Source: Ruminococcus sp. UBA946
Lineage (GTDB): Bacteria; Bacillota; Clostridia; Oscillospirales; Ruminococcaceae
Direction: 5' to 3'
DNA length: 26,289 bases
NCBI GenBank assembly: GCA_002293295.1
Contig: DBCY01000200.1
Coordinates: forward strand, 5,470 to 31,758
Below are positions 9,113 to 16,205 of this stretch, piece after piece. Position numbers and translations under genes: made by a program. The notes beneath the pieces are model-generated. The model saw only the letters and a program-made list of their open reading frames with translations, did no database searches and had not been told where the DNA came from. The stretch's first letter is position 1, and the number at the start of each line of letters is the position of its first letter.

Positions 9113-9687
9113 GAACCGCCGAAAAAAACAGAACAACAAAAGAGACCGATATCAGCGTTAAAATCAATATTGACGGAACAGGCAACGGCAATATATCTAC
9201 AGGCATAGGCTTTTTTGACCATATGCTGACCGCGCTTTCACTGCACAGCGGAATAGACATGGAAATCCGGGTTAAGGGCGATTTGGATGTGGACGGACAT
9301 CATACCGTTGAGGATACGGGGATTGCACTGGGTCAGGCTTTCAGGTCGGCTATAGGGGATTTAAAGGGAATCGCCAGATACGGAAGCGCGTTTATCCCTA
9401 TGGATGAAGCCTTGGGGTTCGCCTGCCTTGATATTTGCAGCCGCCCGTACCTTGCTTTTGACGCTAAATTCCCCGAAGAAAGAGCGGGGGAATACGATAC
9501 CTGCCTTACCGAAGAATTTTTCAGGGCGTTTGCGTTCAATGCGGGAATCACTCTCCATTTAAGGATTGAATACGGCGGCAACAGCCACCATATGACCGAA
9601 GCGCTTTTTAAATCCGCCGCCCATGCCTTGAAAACGGCGGTTAAAATTAAAGGCGGGGAAATCCTTTCTGCAAAGGGTGTATTGTAG
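9109..9687 (+). CDS. hisB: Imidazoleglycerol-phosphate dehydratase
   Basis: It dehydrates imidazole glycerol phosphate to imidazole-acetol phosphate using a manganese cluster held by repeated histidine motifs. FFDHMLTALSLHSG, the GHHTVEDTGIALGQA motif and SHHMTEALFKSAAHA are all present. At 192 residues it is the monofunctional form with no fused phosphatase, so histidinol phosphate must be dephosphorylated by another protein. It starts four bases inside hisC, with GGAGGA (9097-9102) as SD. Confidence 0.96.
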   Translation: MRTAEKNRTTKETDISVKINIDGTGNGNISTGIGFFDHMLTALSLHSGIDMEIRVKGDLDVDGHHTVEDTGIALGQAFRSAIGDLKGIARYGSAFIPMDEALGFACLDICSRPYLAFDAKFPEERAGEYDTCLTEEFFRAFAFNAGITLHLRIEYGGNSHHMTEALFKSAAHALKTAVKIKGGEILSAKGVL

Positions 9688-10296
9688 ATGATTGCCGTTA
9701 TTGATTACGGAGCCGGCAATATTTTCAGCGTGAAGAACGCTCTTGATTTCCTGGGTCTTGAAAATAAGCTGACAAGCGCGAAAAACGAAATAGAAGCCGC
9801 GGACGCCGTTATACTCCCCGGGGTGGGAGCGTTTTCATACGCTATGAAAATGCTTGAAGAAAAAGGACTGACAGAGGTTTTACAAAAACAGGCAGGGGAA
9901 AAACCCTTTCTTGGAATCTGCCTCGGAATGCAGATTCTTTTTGAAAAGGGTTATGAATTTGAGGAAACGGACGGTCTCGGACTTATTAAAGGGGAAGTCA
10001 GGAAAATAATACTCCCCGGTTTGTCCGTTCCCCATATGGGCTGGAACAGGCTTGTTCACCGGAATGACTGCGCTCTGCTGAGCGGCTTGGGCAGTGACGG
10101 ATACGTATATTTCGTCCATTCCTACGCCGCGGAATGCGAAGTCGGAAATATCTCGGCATACTGCGAATACGGCAGGGAAATCACAGCTTTGGTTCATGAC
10201 GGCGGATATGTTTACGGCGCGCAGTTCCATCCGGAAAAAAGCGGTGAAACGGGACTCAGAATACTGCGTAATTTCGCGGAATTAATAACGGGGTAA
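9688..10296 (+). CDS. hisH: Imidazole glycerol phosphate synthase, glutaminase subunit HisH
   Basis: A class I glutamine amidotransferase that feeds ammonia to HisF. The nucleophile Cys78 sits in FLGICLGMQ, and the His181/Glu183 pair in QFHPEKSG completes the triad. YGAGNIFSVKNAL begins the protein. The ATG immediately follows the hisB TAG, with AAAGGGTG (9672-9679) as SD. hisF follows after the R2 repeat; hisA, often placed here, is missing. Confidence 0.95.
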   Translation: MIAVIDYGAGNIFSVKNALDFLGLENKLTSAKNEIEAADAVILPGVGAFSYAMKMLEEKGLTEVLQKQAGEKPFLGICLGMQILFEKGYEFEETDGLGLIKGEVRKIILPGLSVPHMGWNRLVHRNDCALLSGLGSDGYVYFVHSYAAECEVGNISAYCEYGREITALVHDGGYVYGAQFHPEKSGETGLRILRNFAELITG

Positions 10297-10369
10297 GTTT
10301 GAAGAATCAATTTTTCAAGCTTGGGAGTTTTGTCCTTTCAGGGCAAAACATCCGGAAAGGATGGTTAAT
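10297..10369 (+). repeat. R2 double-hairpin leader module upstream of hisF
   Basis: It starts at the base after the hisH stop. Stem 1 is GTTTGAA/TTCAAGC (10297-10303 with 10314-10320). Stem 2 is GTTTTGTCC-TTTCA-GGGCAAAAC (10327-10335 with 10341-10349). ATCCGGAAAGG, the hisF SD, comes next. The same arrangement lies upstream of the M23 gene on the minus strand (15837-15896). Differences fall mainly in loops or convert Watson-Crick pairs to G-U. Confidence 0.75.
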
Positions 10370-10373
10370 ATTT

Positions 10374-11129
10374 ATGCTTGCTAAAAGAATTATACCCTGC
10401 CTTGACGTTAAGGACGGCAGGGTGGTAAAGGGAATTAACTTTGTAGGAATAAAGGAAATCGGCGACCCGGTCGAGTTTGCCGCCGAATATGACAGGCAGG
10501 GAGCCGACGAAATCGTATTCCTTGATATAAACGCCTCGCACGAGGGCAGGGGTACTATGCTTGACGTTGTGAAACGCACCGCCGAAAAGGTTTTTGTTCC
10601 CCTTACCGTAGGCGGAGGAATACGCACAGTTGAGGATATACGAGATACTCTGCGCGCCGGAGCCGATAAGGTTTCAATAAATTCCGCCGCTGTGAAGAAT
10701 CCAGGGCTTATTAAAGAAGCCGCAGCTTTGTTCGGTTCCCAGTGCGTGGTTTTAGCCGCCGACGCGAAAAAAACGCCGGGAGGGCATTATACCGTTGTTA
10801 TTAACGGCGGACGCATTGACACGGGGATTGAATTAACCGGATGGGTGAAAAAAGCCGAGGAGCTCGGAGCCGGTGAAATCCTGCTAACGTCGATGGATAC
10901 CGACGGTATTAAGAACGGTTTTGATATTGATATGCTTAAAGCCGTATGCAAAGCCGTAAAAATCCCGGTCGTGGCAAGCGGAGGGGCAGGCAGGCTTGAA
11001 CACTTTGCCGAGGTTTTCATGAAGACAAACTGTTCCGCCGCGCTTGCCGCCAGCCTTTTTCACTACAGGGAGCTGACCGTTGAGGAAATCAAGGAAGACT
11101 GCCGCTCAAAAGGAATTGAAATAAGATAA
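10374..11129 (+). CDS. hisF: Imidazole glycerol phosphate synthase, cyclase subunit HisF
   Basis: A TIM-barrel cyclase/lyase that uses HisH-derived ammonia to turn PRFAR into imidazole glycerol phosphate and AICAR. The start MLAKRIIPCLDVKDGRVVKG is canonical, as are PLTVGGGIR, ADKVSINSAAV, LAADAKK with the second catalytic Asp, and ASGGAGR. The frame is open back to 10299, but those 25 residues lie in the R2 hairpins, so the ATG at 10374, 13 bases after GGAAAGG, is the start; 251 residues is normal. The usual DITAS segment reads DINAS here. Its motifs are HisF-specific, so it is not a misread HisA. Confidence 0.95.
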   Translation: MLAKRIIPCLDVKDGRVVKGINFVGIKEIGDPVEFAAEYDRQGADEIVFLDINASHEGRGTMLDVVKRTAEKVFVPLTVGGGIRTVEDIRDTLRAGADKVSINSAAVKNPGLIKEAAALFGSQCVVLAADAKKTPGGHYTVVINGGRIDTGIELTGWVKKAEELGAGEILLTSMDTDGIKNGFDIDMLKAVCKAVKIPVVASGGAGRLEHFAEVFMKTNCSAALAASLFHYRELTVEEIKEDCRSKGIEIR

Positions 11130-11261
11130 GGTAAAGTCCATTCAGCTTTAAAAAGAAAAGCGATTATATCACAGATTATTGCTGCCGGCATAAAATGTAC
11201 CAATTAGAGCCGGGGATTATTATTATAACTGCGCTTTAAAATATTATTAGGAGTTGGGTAT

Positions 11262-11603
11262 ATGAACAATAAAGTTGACGCGGATAATCTGGATAAATGC
11301 TTTGCCGGGAATGAACTTATTCCGGCAATAGTGCAGGATGTTAACACCAAGGCTGTCCTTATGCTTGCGTACATGAACAAGGAAAGCCTGATGCTTACTT
11401 TAAAAACGGGATACACATGGTTCTGGAGCCGTTCAAGGAAGGAATTATGGAATAAGGGAGCGACCTCGGGTAATTTGCAGAAGGTTCATGAAATTTATTC
11501 GGACTGCGATAACGACTCGCTGCTCATTCTGGCAAAACCTGAGGGTAAAGGCGTTACCTGTCATACGGGAGCATATTCGTGTTTCTTCAATAAAATAAAG
11601 TGA
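11262..11603 (+). CDS. hisI: Phosphoribosyl-AMP cyclohydrolase
   Basis: It opens the purine ring of phosphoribosyl-AMP in the third step of the pathway. The metal-binding DCDND (residues 81-85) and Cys100/Cys107 in TCHTGAYSCF are intact, together with MLAYMNKESL and FWSRSRKELWNKG. At 113 residues it stands alone, not fused to HisE. TAGGAG lies eight bases before the ATG. A 132-base gap separates it from hisF; I see no clear promoter there. Confidence 0.95.
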   Translation: MNNKVDADNLDKCFAGNELIPAIVQDVNTKAVLMLAYMNKESLMLTLKTGYTWFWSRSRKELWNKGATSGNLQKVHEIYSDCDNDSLLILAKPEGKGVTCHTGAYSCFFNKIK

Positions 11604-11676
11604 ATCCGAAGCGGAAAATAAAACATAAGAATGAATTTATTAACTGCCGATGTTTAAAAGAAGGGACTGTTATATA

Positions 11677-12003
11677 ATGAACAGCGTTTTAACGGACTTA
11701 TATAATGTTGTTATGGAGCGCAGGGAAAATTTTGAGGAGGGTTCATACACCTGCTACCTCTTTTCAAAGGGAACGGACAAAATCTGCAAAAAGTGCGGCG
11801 AGGAATGCACCGAGGTGGTAATTGCCGCTAAGAATAACGATAATAATGAGCTTAAAAATGAAATAGCCGACCTTTTTTATCATATTATAGTGCTGTGCGT
11901 ACAAAAAGGTCTGGATTATTCCGAAGTGGAGGAAGTTCTCAGGGAACGCGCCTCTAAAATAGGAAACTTAAAAACATTTCATGAAACAGATATAAATACA
12001 TAA
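11677..12003 (+). CDS. hisE: Phosphoribosyl-ATP pyrophosphatase
   Basis: It hydrolyses phosphoribosyl-ATP to phosphoribosyl-AMP, the second step. The MazG-like helical fold is indicated by CKKCGEECTEVVIAAKN and ELKNEIADLFYHIIVL, whose acidic residues bind magnesium. The frame is open from an ATG at 11650, but AAGGG (11661-11665) lies inside that extension and 11 bases before the ATG at 11677, which gives the usual length (108 residues). It is the last his gene; no hairpin terminator was seen before 12200. Confidence 0.93.
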   Translation: MNSVLTDLYNVVMERRENFEEGSYTCYLFSKGTDKICKKCGEECTEVVIAAKNNDNNELKNEIADLFYHIIVLCVQKGLDYSEVEEVLRERASKIGNLKTFHETDINT

Positions 12004-12199
12004 AATATAATTTTTTTGCTTTACAGTTTGATTTTTGCAAATATTTGTAACTTTTTTTATCTTCTTTGAATAGTATATATTGAAGTTTAACACTTTAGGC
12101 AAATTTGCATTGTAAGTCTGTGTAAATGCCTTATGCCGTTAATATCTGTAAAAAATATATGGATAATACGGTAATTATTACTATTTAAGGAGGATTTTT

Positions 12200-13057
12200 A
12201 TGAGCGATAAAAACAACTGCTTCAAGGAAGCGGTTTGTATTGAAGCGCAGCGCATTTTTGACAGCTGCTCGGACCGTGACGGTATTTTTGATTTGCCGGT
12301 AAAGCTTACCTGCGGCAGTATAACGGATGACCTGACATCTGTAAAAGTAAAATGCGCAGAAGTGGAAGTTTCATGTATATCGGTCGATAGTGTGATGTTC
12401 AAAGCGGGATATTATGCGGTAGATATTACTTATAACTTTACAATTACTGCCGAAGCGTTCGCGAATTGCGGTTGTAAGGTTTCCGCACCCCAGAAATTAT
12501 GCGGCAACGCAACATGGAACAAACGCGTAATCCTGTGCGGCGGAGAAGGAAACGCCAAAGTTTATGACAGTGAACAAAAACTGCCTGACGGCTGTGATAC
12601 TAAATGTGATTTTTGCTGCTGCGGCACTTTAATAATGCCGAAGGCAACGGTAAGGGTTATTGACCCTGTGGCTCTCGAAGCTAAATTCATGTGTCTGCCG
12701 AAACAGCACCACGGCTGCCATCCCGATTGTATTCCGTGCTGCGCTCCGGTATGTATGCCCTGTGCCGATGAAGCAGCCGAAAATGTTAAACCGCCGTGTC
12801 CTCACCCGGGTCCGATATTCGAAAAGACATTAGTGGTATCACTCGGACTGTTCTCTGTCGTGCAGCTTTCAAGACCTGTTTCGCTGATTGTTCCGGCATA
12901 TGATTATTGTGTTCCCCAGAAAGAATGTATAAACGCAAACAATGCTTCCGAAACCGCGAACGATATTTTCGACAGGCTTGACTTCCCTACCGAACAGTTT
13001 TTCCCGCAGTATTCATGTGACCAGAACTGCCCGCCGACTGAGTTTTTCAGTGAATAA
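12200..13057 (+). CDS. Cysteine-rich protein of unknown function
   Basis: A 285-residue protein with 27 cysteines. They are densest around residues 131-188, in CDTKCDFCCC and CHPDCIPCCAPVCMPC. The N-terminal segment CIEAQRIFDSCSDRDGI recalls uncharacterised Clostridia proteins with a similar cysteine pattern, but I cannot name the family. There is no signal peptide or membrane segment; the region around residues 60-80 and 210-235 looks beta-rich. A perfect AAGGAGG lies six bases before the ATG, suggesting high expression. A strong terminator follows at 13137. Metal binding, or a spore or surface role, is possible but unproven. Confidence 0.75.
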   Translation: MSDKNNCFKEAVCIEAQRIFDSCSDRDGIFDLPVKLTCGSITDDLTSVKVKCAEVEVSCISVDSVMFKAGYYAVDITYNFTITAEAFANCGCKVSAPQKLCGNATWNKRVILCGGEGNAKVYDSEQKLPDGCDTKCDFCCCGTLIMPKATVRVIDPVALEAKFMCLPKQHHGCHPDCIPCCAPVCMPCADEAAENVKPPCPHPGPIFEKTLVVSLGLFSVVQLSRPVSLIVPAYDYCVPQKECINANNASETANDIFDRLDFPTEQFFPQYSCDQNCPPTEFFSE

Positions 13058-13136
13058 GCGCGTTTTAACTGTACTTAATTTACTTGCTATTTATTTAGTA
13101 TGATGCATAAAAATGTCACGGTATAAATATCAGATT

Positions 13137-13176
13137 AACCCCGGCAATGATGGCGTACATTGCCGGGGTTATTTTT
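13137..13176 (+). terminator. Intrinsic terminator after the Cys-rich gene
   Basis: A perfect 13-bp stem, AACCCCGGCAATG with CATTGCCGGGGTT (13137-13149 and 13158-13170), has an eight-base loop and is followed by ATTTTT. Confidence 0.93.
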
Positions 13177-13191
13177 ATGTCAGTAATATAA

Positions 13192-13220
13192 TTGACATTA
13201 ATACAACGGCATGTTATACT
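13192..13220 (+). promoter_or_regulatory. Promoter of the HEPN/MNT pair
   Basis: TTGACA (13192-13197), a 17-base spacer and TATACT (13215-13220) lie just after the previous gene's terminator, so the pair forms its own transcription unit. Confidence 0.85.
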
Positions 13221-13285
13221 TATACTAAAGGGTGTTCGATAATTAGTAATGTGTGAAATATTACGACGAAAGGAGTATGATAGAA

Positions 13286-13678
13286 ATGCTTGATAGAGCA
13301 GATAGTTGGTTGAATATGTGCGACGAGGATTTGATAACTGCAAAGTTGTTATTGGATGGCAAGCGTTTATTACCAATGGGATTTTTTTGTCATTTAATTG
13401 CTGAAAAATCATTAAAAGCTATAGTATCGAATAATACAGGAGAAATACCGCCTAAAACTCACGATTTAAATAAACTTGCCGAACGGGGAGGAATATATAA
13501 TGATTTATCTGAGTATCAAAAAGATTTTTTAGACAACTTAATGCCTTATCAAATAGACGGACGTTATACTGAATATAAAGACAATCTATCCAAAACATTA
13601 ACATATGAAAAATGTGAAAATATTTTCATAGAAACGGAGAAATTTTTATGCTGGATAAAAGAGAAGTTAGGGAAATAG
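13286..13678 (+). CDS. HEPN domain protein (putative toxin partner)
   Basis: A 130-residue helical protein of the HEPN group, usually paired with a minimal nucleotidyltransferase. Typical stretches are WLNMCDEDLITAKLLL, GFFCHLIAEKSLKAI, PPKTHDLNKL and DGRYTEY. The RX4-6H ribonuclease motif of classical HEPN toxins is not visible; the region reads GRYTEYK, as in the ARYPD-type branch. The frame opens at a GTG (13253), but AAAGGAG (13269-13275) is one base from the ATG at 13277 and ten from the ATG at 13286, which I choose. Its last 31 bases overlap the MNT gene. Codon use is AT-richer than the neighbours, which suggests transfer. Confidence 0.82.
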   Translation: MLDRADSWLNMCDEDLITAKLLLDGKRLLPMGFFCHLIAEKSLKAIVSNNTGEIPPKTHDLNKLAERGGIYNDLSEYQKDFLDNLMPYQIDGRYTEYKDNLSKTLTYEKCENIFIETEKFLCWIKEKLGK

Positions 13679-13959
13679 CCGCAAGGTATGCAGAAAAGGT
13701 TGTGACATCGCTTAATCCGTCTTCGATAATCCTATTTGGTTCTTATGTAAACGGAACGCCGCATAATGAAAGTGATATTGATATTGCAGTGCTTATCAGC
13801 GATTTTAAAGGGGACTGGTATGATACAGAGGCTCTTTTGTATAAACTAAGACGAAATATAAGCTTTGATATTGAGCCTCATTTATTAGATGAGACGCATG
13901 ACTCCCTCGGTTTTGTAGAACATGTAATAAAAACCGGAGAAGTTATTTATACTTCATAA
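13648..13959 (+). CDS. MNT-type minimal nucleotidyltransferase (putative antitoxin)
   Basis: A 103-residue protein of the DNA polymerase beta superfamily. The defining G-S-X10-D-X-D signature is complete (G31, S32, D43, D45) in ILFGSYVNGTPHNESDIDIA. Related MNT antitoxins neutralise HEPN partners by nucleotidylation. GGAG (13636-13639) sits eight bases before the ATG, within the HEPN gene, so translation is coupled. Toxin-antitoxin function is inferred from the pairing only. Confidence 0.85.
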   Translation: MLDKREVREIAARYAEKVVTSLNPSSIILFGSYVNGTPHNESDIDIAVLISDFKGDWYDTEALLYKLRRNISFDIEPHLLDETHDSLGFVEHVIKTGEVIYTS

Positions 13960-13993
13960 TTTTTAATAGAATATTAAGGGATTGGTTATAACC

Positions 13994-14872
13994 ATGCGTA
14001 CAGAACGTGAAATGATGGATTTAATACTGTCCGTCGCCGAAAATGACGACAGAATCCGAGCCGTTTATATGAACGGTTCCCGGGCAAACCCAAATGTTTC
14101 AAAAGACGATTTCCGCGATTACGACATTGTTTTTGCCGTTACAGAGACAGAACCGTTTCTGGCTGTTCAGAACTGGATAGCGGTATTCGGTGAAACCACG
14201 ATTGTTCAGGAACCCGATTTAAACGATATAAGCTATGGAATTACGCATGATTGCTTAAATTCCTATACATGGTTAATGCTGTTTAAAGACGGGAACCGCA
14301 TTGACCTGCGCATTATAACAATAGAAACAGCGACGGAGGATTTTTTATCCGGCACGCTGGCGGTAAAGCTTCTTGACAAGAATAATTTTTTACCCGGTAT
14401 CCCCGCTCCGGATGACAGCGGCTACTTTATAAAACATCCGTCAGCCGGAATATACCATGCTTGCTGCAATAATTTCTGGTGGTGCCTGAACAATGTCGCA
14501 AAGGGTATTGCCAGAAAACAGCTTCCCTACGCTATGCGTATGTATTCGGAGGTCGTGCATGCCGAGCTTGAGAAAATGACCGAATGGCATATCGGAATGA
14601 ACCATGATTTTTCGGTAACAACGGGCATGTGGGGAAAATACTTTGAAAAATACCTGCCGCAGGAGCTTTATGCCCGTTATAAAGCGACCTATTCCGACGG
14701 CAATTATGAGCATTTAAAAGCGGCAGTTTACACCGCCTGCGGTTTGTTCCATGAATTGGCGGCTGAAGTCGGGGAGAAACTGGGTTTTTCATACCGGCAG
14801 GATGAAGAAGACGGAATAAGGGAATATCTCGGAAGGCTTTTTTATAATAATATAAAAAACGGATACTCTTAA
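13994..14872 (+). CDS. ANT(6)/AadE-like aminoglycoside 6-adenylyltransferase family protein
   Basis: A 292-residue member of the family that adenylylates streptomycin-type aminoglycosides. The start MRTEREMMDLIL, AVYMNGSRANPNV (GSRANP at 28-33) and DFRDYDIVFAV (D42, D44) closely follow the ANT(6) pattern, as do the later NFWWCLNNVAKGIARKQLPY and MWGKYFEKYLP. The frame is open from a TTG at 13982, but the ATG at 13994, 13 bases after AAGGG, matches the family start. GC content is like the core genes, so a resident homologue is likelier than a recently acquired resistance gene. Its true substrate is not known from sequence. Confidence 0.87.
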   Translation: MRTEREMMDLILSVAENDDRIRAVYMNGSRANPNVSKDDFRDYDIVFAVTETEPFLAVQNWIAVFGETTIVQEPDLNDISYGITHDCLNSYTWLMLFKDGNRIDLRIITIETATEDFLSGTLAVKLLDKNNFLPGIPAPDDSGYFIKHPSAGIYHACCNNFWWCLNNVAKGIARKQLPYAMRMYSEVVHAELEKMTEWHIGMNHDFSVTTGMWGKYFEKYLPQELYARYKATYSDGNYEHLKAAVYTACGLFHELAAEVGEKLGFSYRQDEEDGIREYLGRLFYNNIKNGYS

Positions 14873-14895
14873 AAAGCATCCGTTTATCTTTTTTC
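14857..14895 (+). terminator. Intrinsic terminator overlapping the ANT(6)-like stop codon
   Basis: AAACGGAT (14857-14864) pairs with ATCCGTTT (14878-14885) across a 13-base loop that contains the gene's TAA. ATCTTTTTTC follows. Confidence 0.7.
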
Positions 14896-15003
14896 TATTA
14901 TACTGGTACAAAGTGACGACAAATTCTTTACAATTCTTAAATAAACTTTTTGGGAATACAAAGGTATTTATTGGCATATGGCATTGGTGAAGCTACAAAC
15001 ATT

Positions 15004-15054
15004 AAAATCATCGCCGAAGGCGATACCGCCATTGTTAATTTTTAATTGTTAAAC
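15004..15054 (-). repeat. R1 repeat, copy B
   Basis: On the minus strand: AACAATTAAAAATTAACAAT, GGCGGT, the stem ATCGCC-TTC-GGCGAT (15010-15015 with 15019-15024), then GATTTT. It begins six bases after the M23 stop codon, in the same orientation relative to its gene as copies C and D. Confidence 0.7.
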
Positions 15055-15059
15055 GGTAC

Positions 15060-15824
15060 TCAGCTTCCCTCGCCTGAAATAAGTGAAATCGGGTCAATCC
15101 ATTCGCCGTTTTTCTTCAGGCTGAAATGCAGGTGGGGGTCTTCGTTGATTTCACTTTCTGCTGTGTTTCCGACTAAGCCTATTACAGTTCCCGCCGATAC
15201 CTTGTCGCCTTCGGCAATCTGAATATCAGAGTCAAGGTTACTGTAATATCCTTCCAGACCGTTCCCGTGGTCGATAACGATTGTCGAACCGAGCATTGTA
15301 TCCTCATAAACGCTGGAAACTACTCCGCCGGTCATGCTTTTCACCTTTTCTCCCATTTCACCGGCAATATCAACGCCGTCATGCGTTTTCCATACGTTCA
15401 GCGTATTTGATTTTGTAAGCTCGCCGTCGGAAAAGCTGTTGATGACTTCGCCGTTAATCGGTCTTACCATTGCCTGGTTAACACCGGGATTTTCCACTAA
15501 AATATCCTCTGCGGCGTCGGCGGGGATATCATCAGCCGGAGCAACAGCTTCCTCAGCCGGATTAGCTGTCCCTGCCGTTACGGTTGTTACCGAAGGCGTT
15601 CTTACAACGTCATTTATCGGCACGTCGACAGGGGTATCGTTATCACCCGCCGCTATATCCGACGGGGGTTTTGTGTTGTTCTGGCTTATAAGTTCGGAAT
15701 TAAGCTTGTTTGTAAGGGCGGTATATGAATAGATTCCCGCCGCGCCGATTACCAATAAACTGATTCCGACCGCGATAGCAAGTCCTTTACCTGATAATTT
15801 TCCTAAACTAAAAATATTTTTCAT
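15060..15824 (-). CDS. M23 (LytM) family metallopeptidase, SpoIIQ-like
   Basis: A 254-residue membrane-anchored peptidase. One transmembrane segment (about 14-33) is followed by an acidic, Pro/Thr/Ala-rich linker and a C-terminal LytM domain. The zinc and catalytic residues are intact: H148 and D152 in THDGVDIAG, H231 and H233 in DPHLHFSL. Size and topology fit SpoIIQ, the forespore half of the SpoIIQ-SpoIIIAH channel, whose clostridial forms keep an active site; another cell-wall hydrolase is possible. The frame opens at 15860, but the extra 12 residues lie in the R2 leader. The ATG at 15824 has GGAAAGG 12 bases upstream. Confidence 0.82.
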   Translation of the reverse strand: MKNIFSLGKLSGKGLAIAVGISLLVIGAAGIYSYTALTNKLNSELISQNNTKPPSDIAAGDNDTPVDVPINDVVRTPSVTTVTAGTANPAEEAVAPADDIPADAAEDILVENPGVNQAMVRPINGEVINSFSDGELTKSNTLNVWKTHDGVDIAGEMGEKVKSMTGGVVSSVYEDTMLGSTIVIDHGNGLEGYYSNLDSDIQIAEGDKVSAGTVIGLVGNTAESEINEDPHLHFSLKKNGEWIDPISLISGEGS

Positions 15825-15836
15825 GAATACAACCAA

Positions 15837-15896
15837 CCTTTCCGGATGTTTTGTCCGCAAAGGACAAAACTTCCAGTTTGAAACTATGTTTCAAAC
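15837..15896 (-). repeat. R2 double-hairpin leader module upstream of the M23 gene
   Basis: Minus-strand order: stem 1, GTTTGAAAC with GTTTCAAAC (15876-15896, three-base loop); stem 2, GTTTTGTCC with GGACAAAAC (15848-15870, five-base loop); then ATCCGGAAAGG, the SD. It matches the hisF copy base for base around stem 2 and the SD, and lies inside the predicted 5' UTR. Confidence 0.78.
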
Positions 15897-15920
15897 TTGT
15901 TTCCTTTCTGTATGCTTTGT

Positions 15921-15949
15921 GTTATAAAATATGGAATAATTGACCTCAA
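15921..15949 (-). promoter_or_regulatory. Probable promoter of the M23 gene
   Basis: On the minus strand, TTGAGG (15944-15949), a 17-base spacer and TATAAC (15921-15926) predict a start near 15914. The resulting leader of about 90 bases holds the whole R2 module. A GTATA-N15-GG pattern further upstream only half fits a SigF site. Confidence 0.55.
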
Positions 15950-16059
15950 GCATAGTTTTGACAAGTTTAGGGGTTTTATTCTTATTTAGTAAAAATTTTT
16001 TATAAAATAATCCTGAATTCCCACATTTTATACTAATCCGTAATTAAAATCCGGAATCC

Positions 16060-16139
16060 GCGGTTAAAAAGATTTTTGCAGTGCCGGAGTGTGTTTGCAA
16101 ACACACTCCGGCACTGCAAAAAAATCCTTAAAAAACCGC
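16060..16139. repeat. 50-bp perfect palindrome inside an 80-bp imperfect inverted repeat
   Basis: The core 16073-16122 is perfectly palindromic with no spacer (25-bp arms, centre between 16097 and 16098, TGTTTG/CAAACA). Outer arms GCGGTT (16060-16065) and AACCGC (16134-16139) extend it imperfectly. The T-run lies 5' and the A-run 3' of the GC stem on both strands, the reverse of an ordinary bidirectional terminator. It lies 63 bases from the capA 3' end. Confidence 0.85.
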
Positions 16140-16205
16140 TTGGATAACAAAAGGTAAACTGCTATAATATTAATTGAAGATAAAAAGGAGATAAAAATGT
16201 CCTAA
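16140..16205 (+). promoter_or_regulatory. Orphan promoter, RBS and start codon running antisense into capA
   Basis: TTGGAT (16140-16145), a 17-base spacer and TATAAT (16163-16168) are followed by AAAAAGGAG (16182-16190), then ATG-TCC-TAA (16197-16205), a two-codon frame. All signals for a gene are present but the body is missing. The stop falls on the last codons of capA on the other strand. Either a truncated gene start, or a promoter for a capA antisense RNA. Confidence 0.55.

Noticed and set aside
10299..10373. 25-residue N-terminal extension of HisF
   Set aside because: It lies entirely within the R2 hairpins, and the family start MLAKRIIPCLDV is preceded by a suitable SD.
15965..16010. 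SigF-type promoter (GTATA-N15-GG) for the SpoIIQ-like gene
   Set aside because: The -35-like GTATA and spacing fit, but the -10 part lacks the expected adenines. The TTGAGG/TATAAC pair nearer the gene is better.
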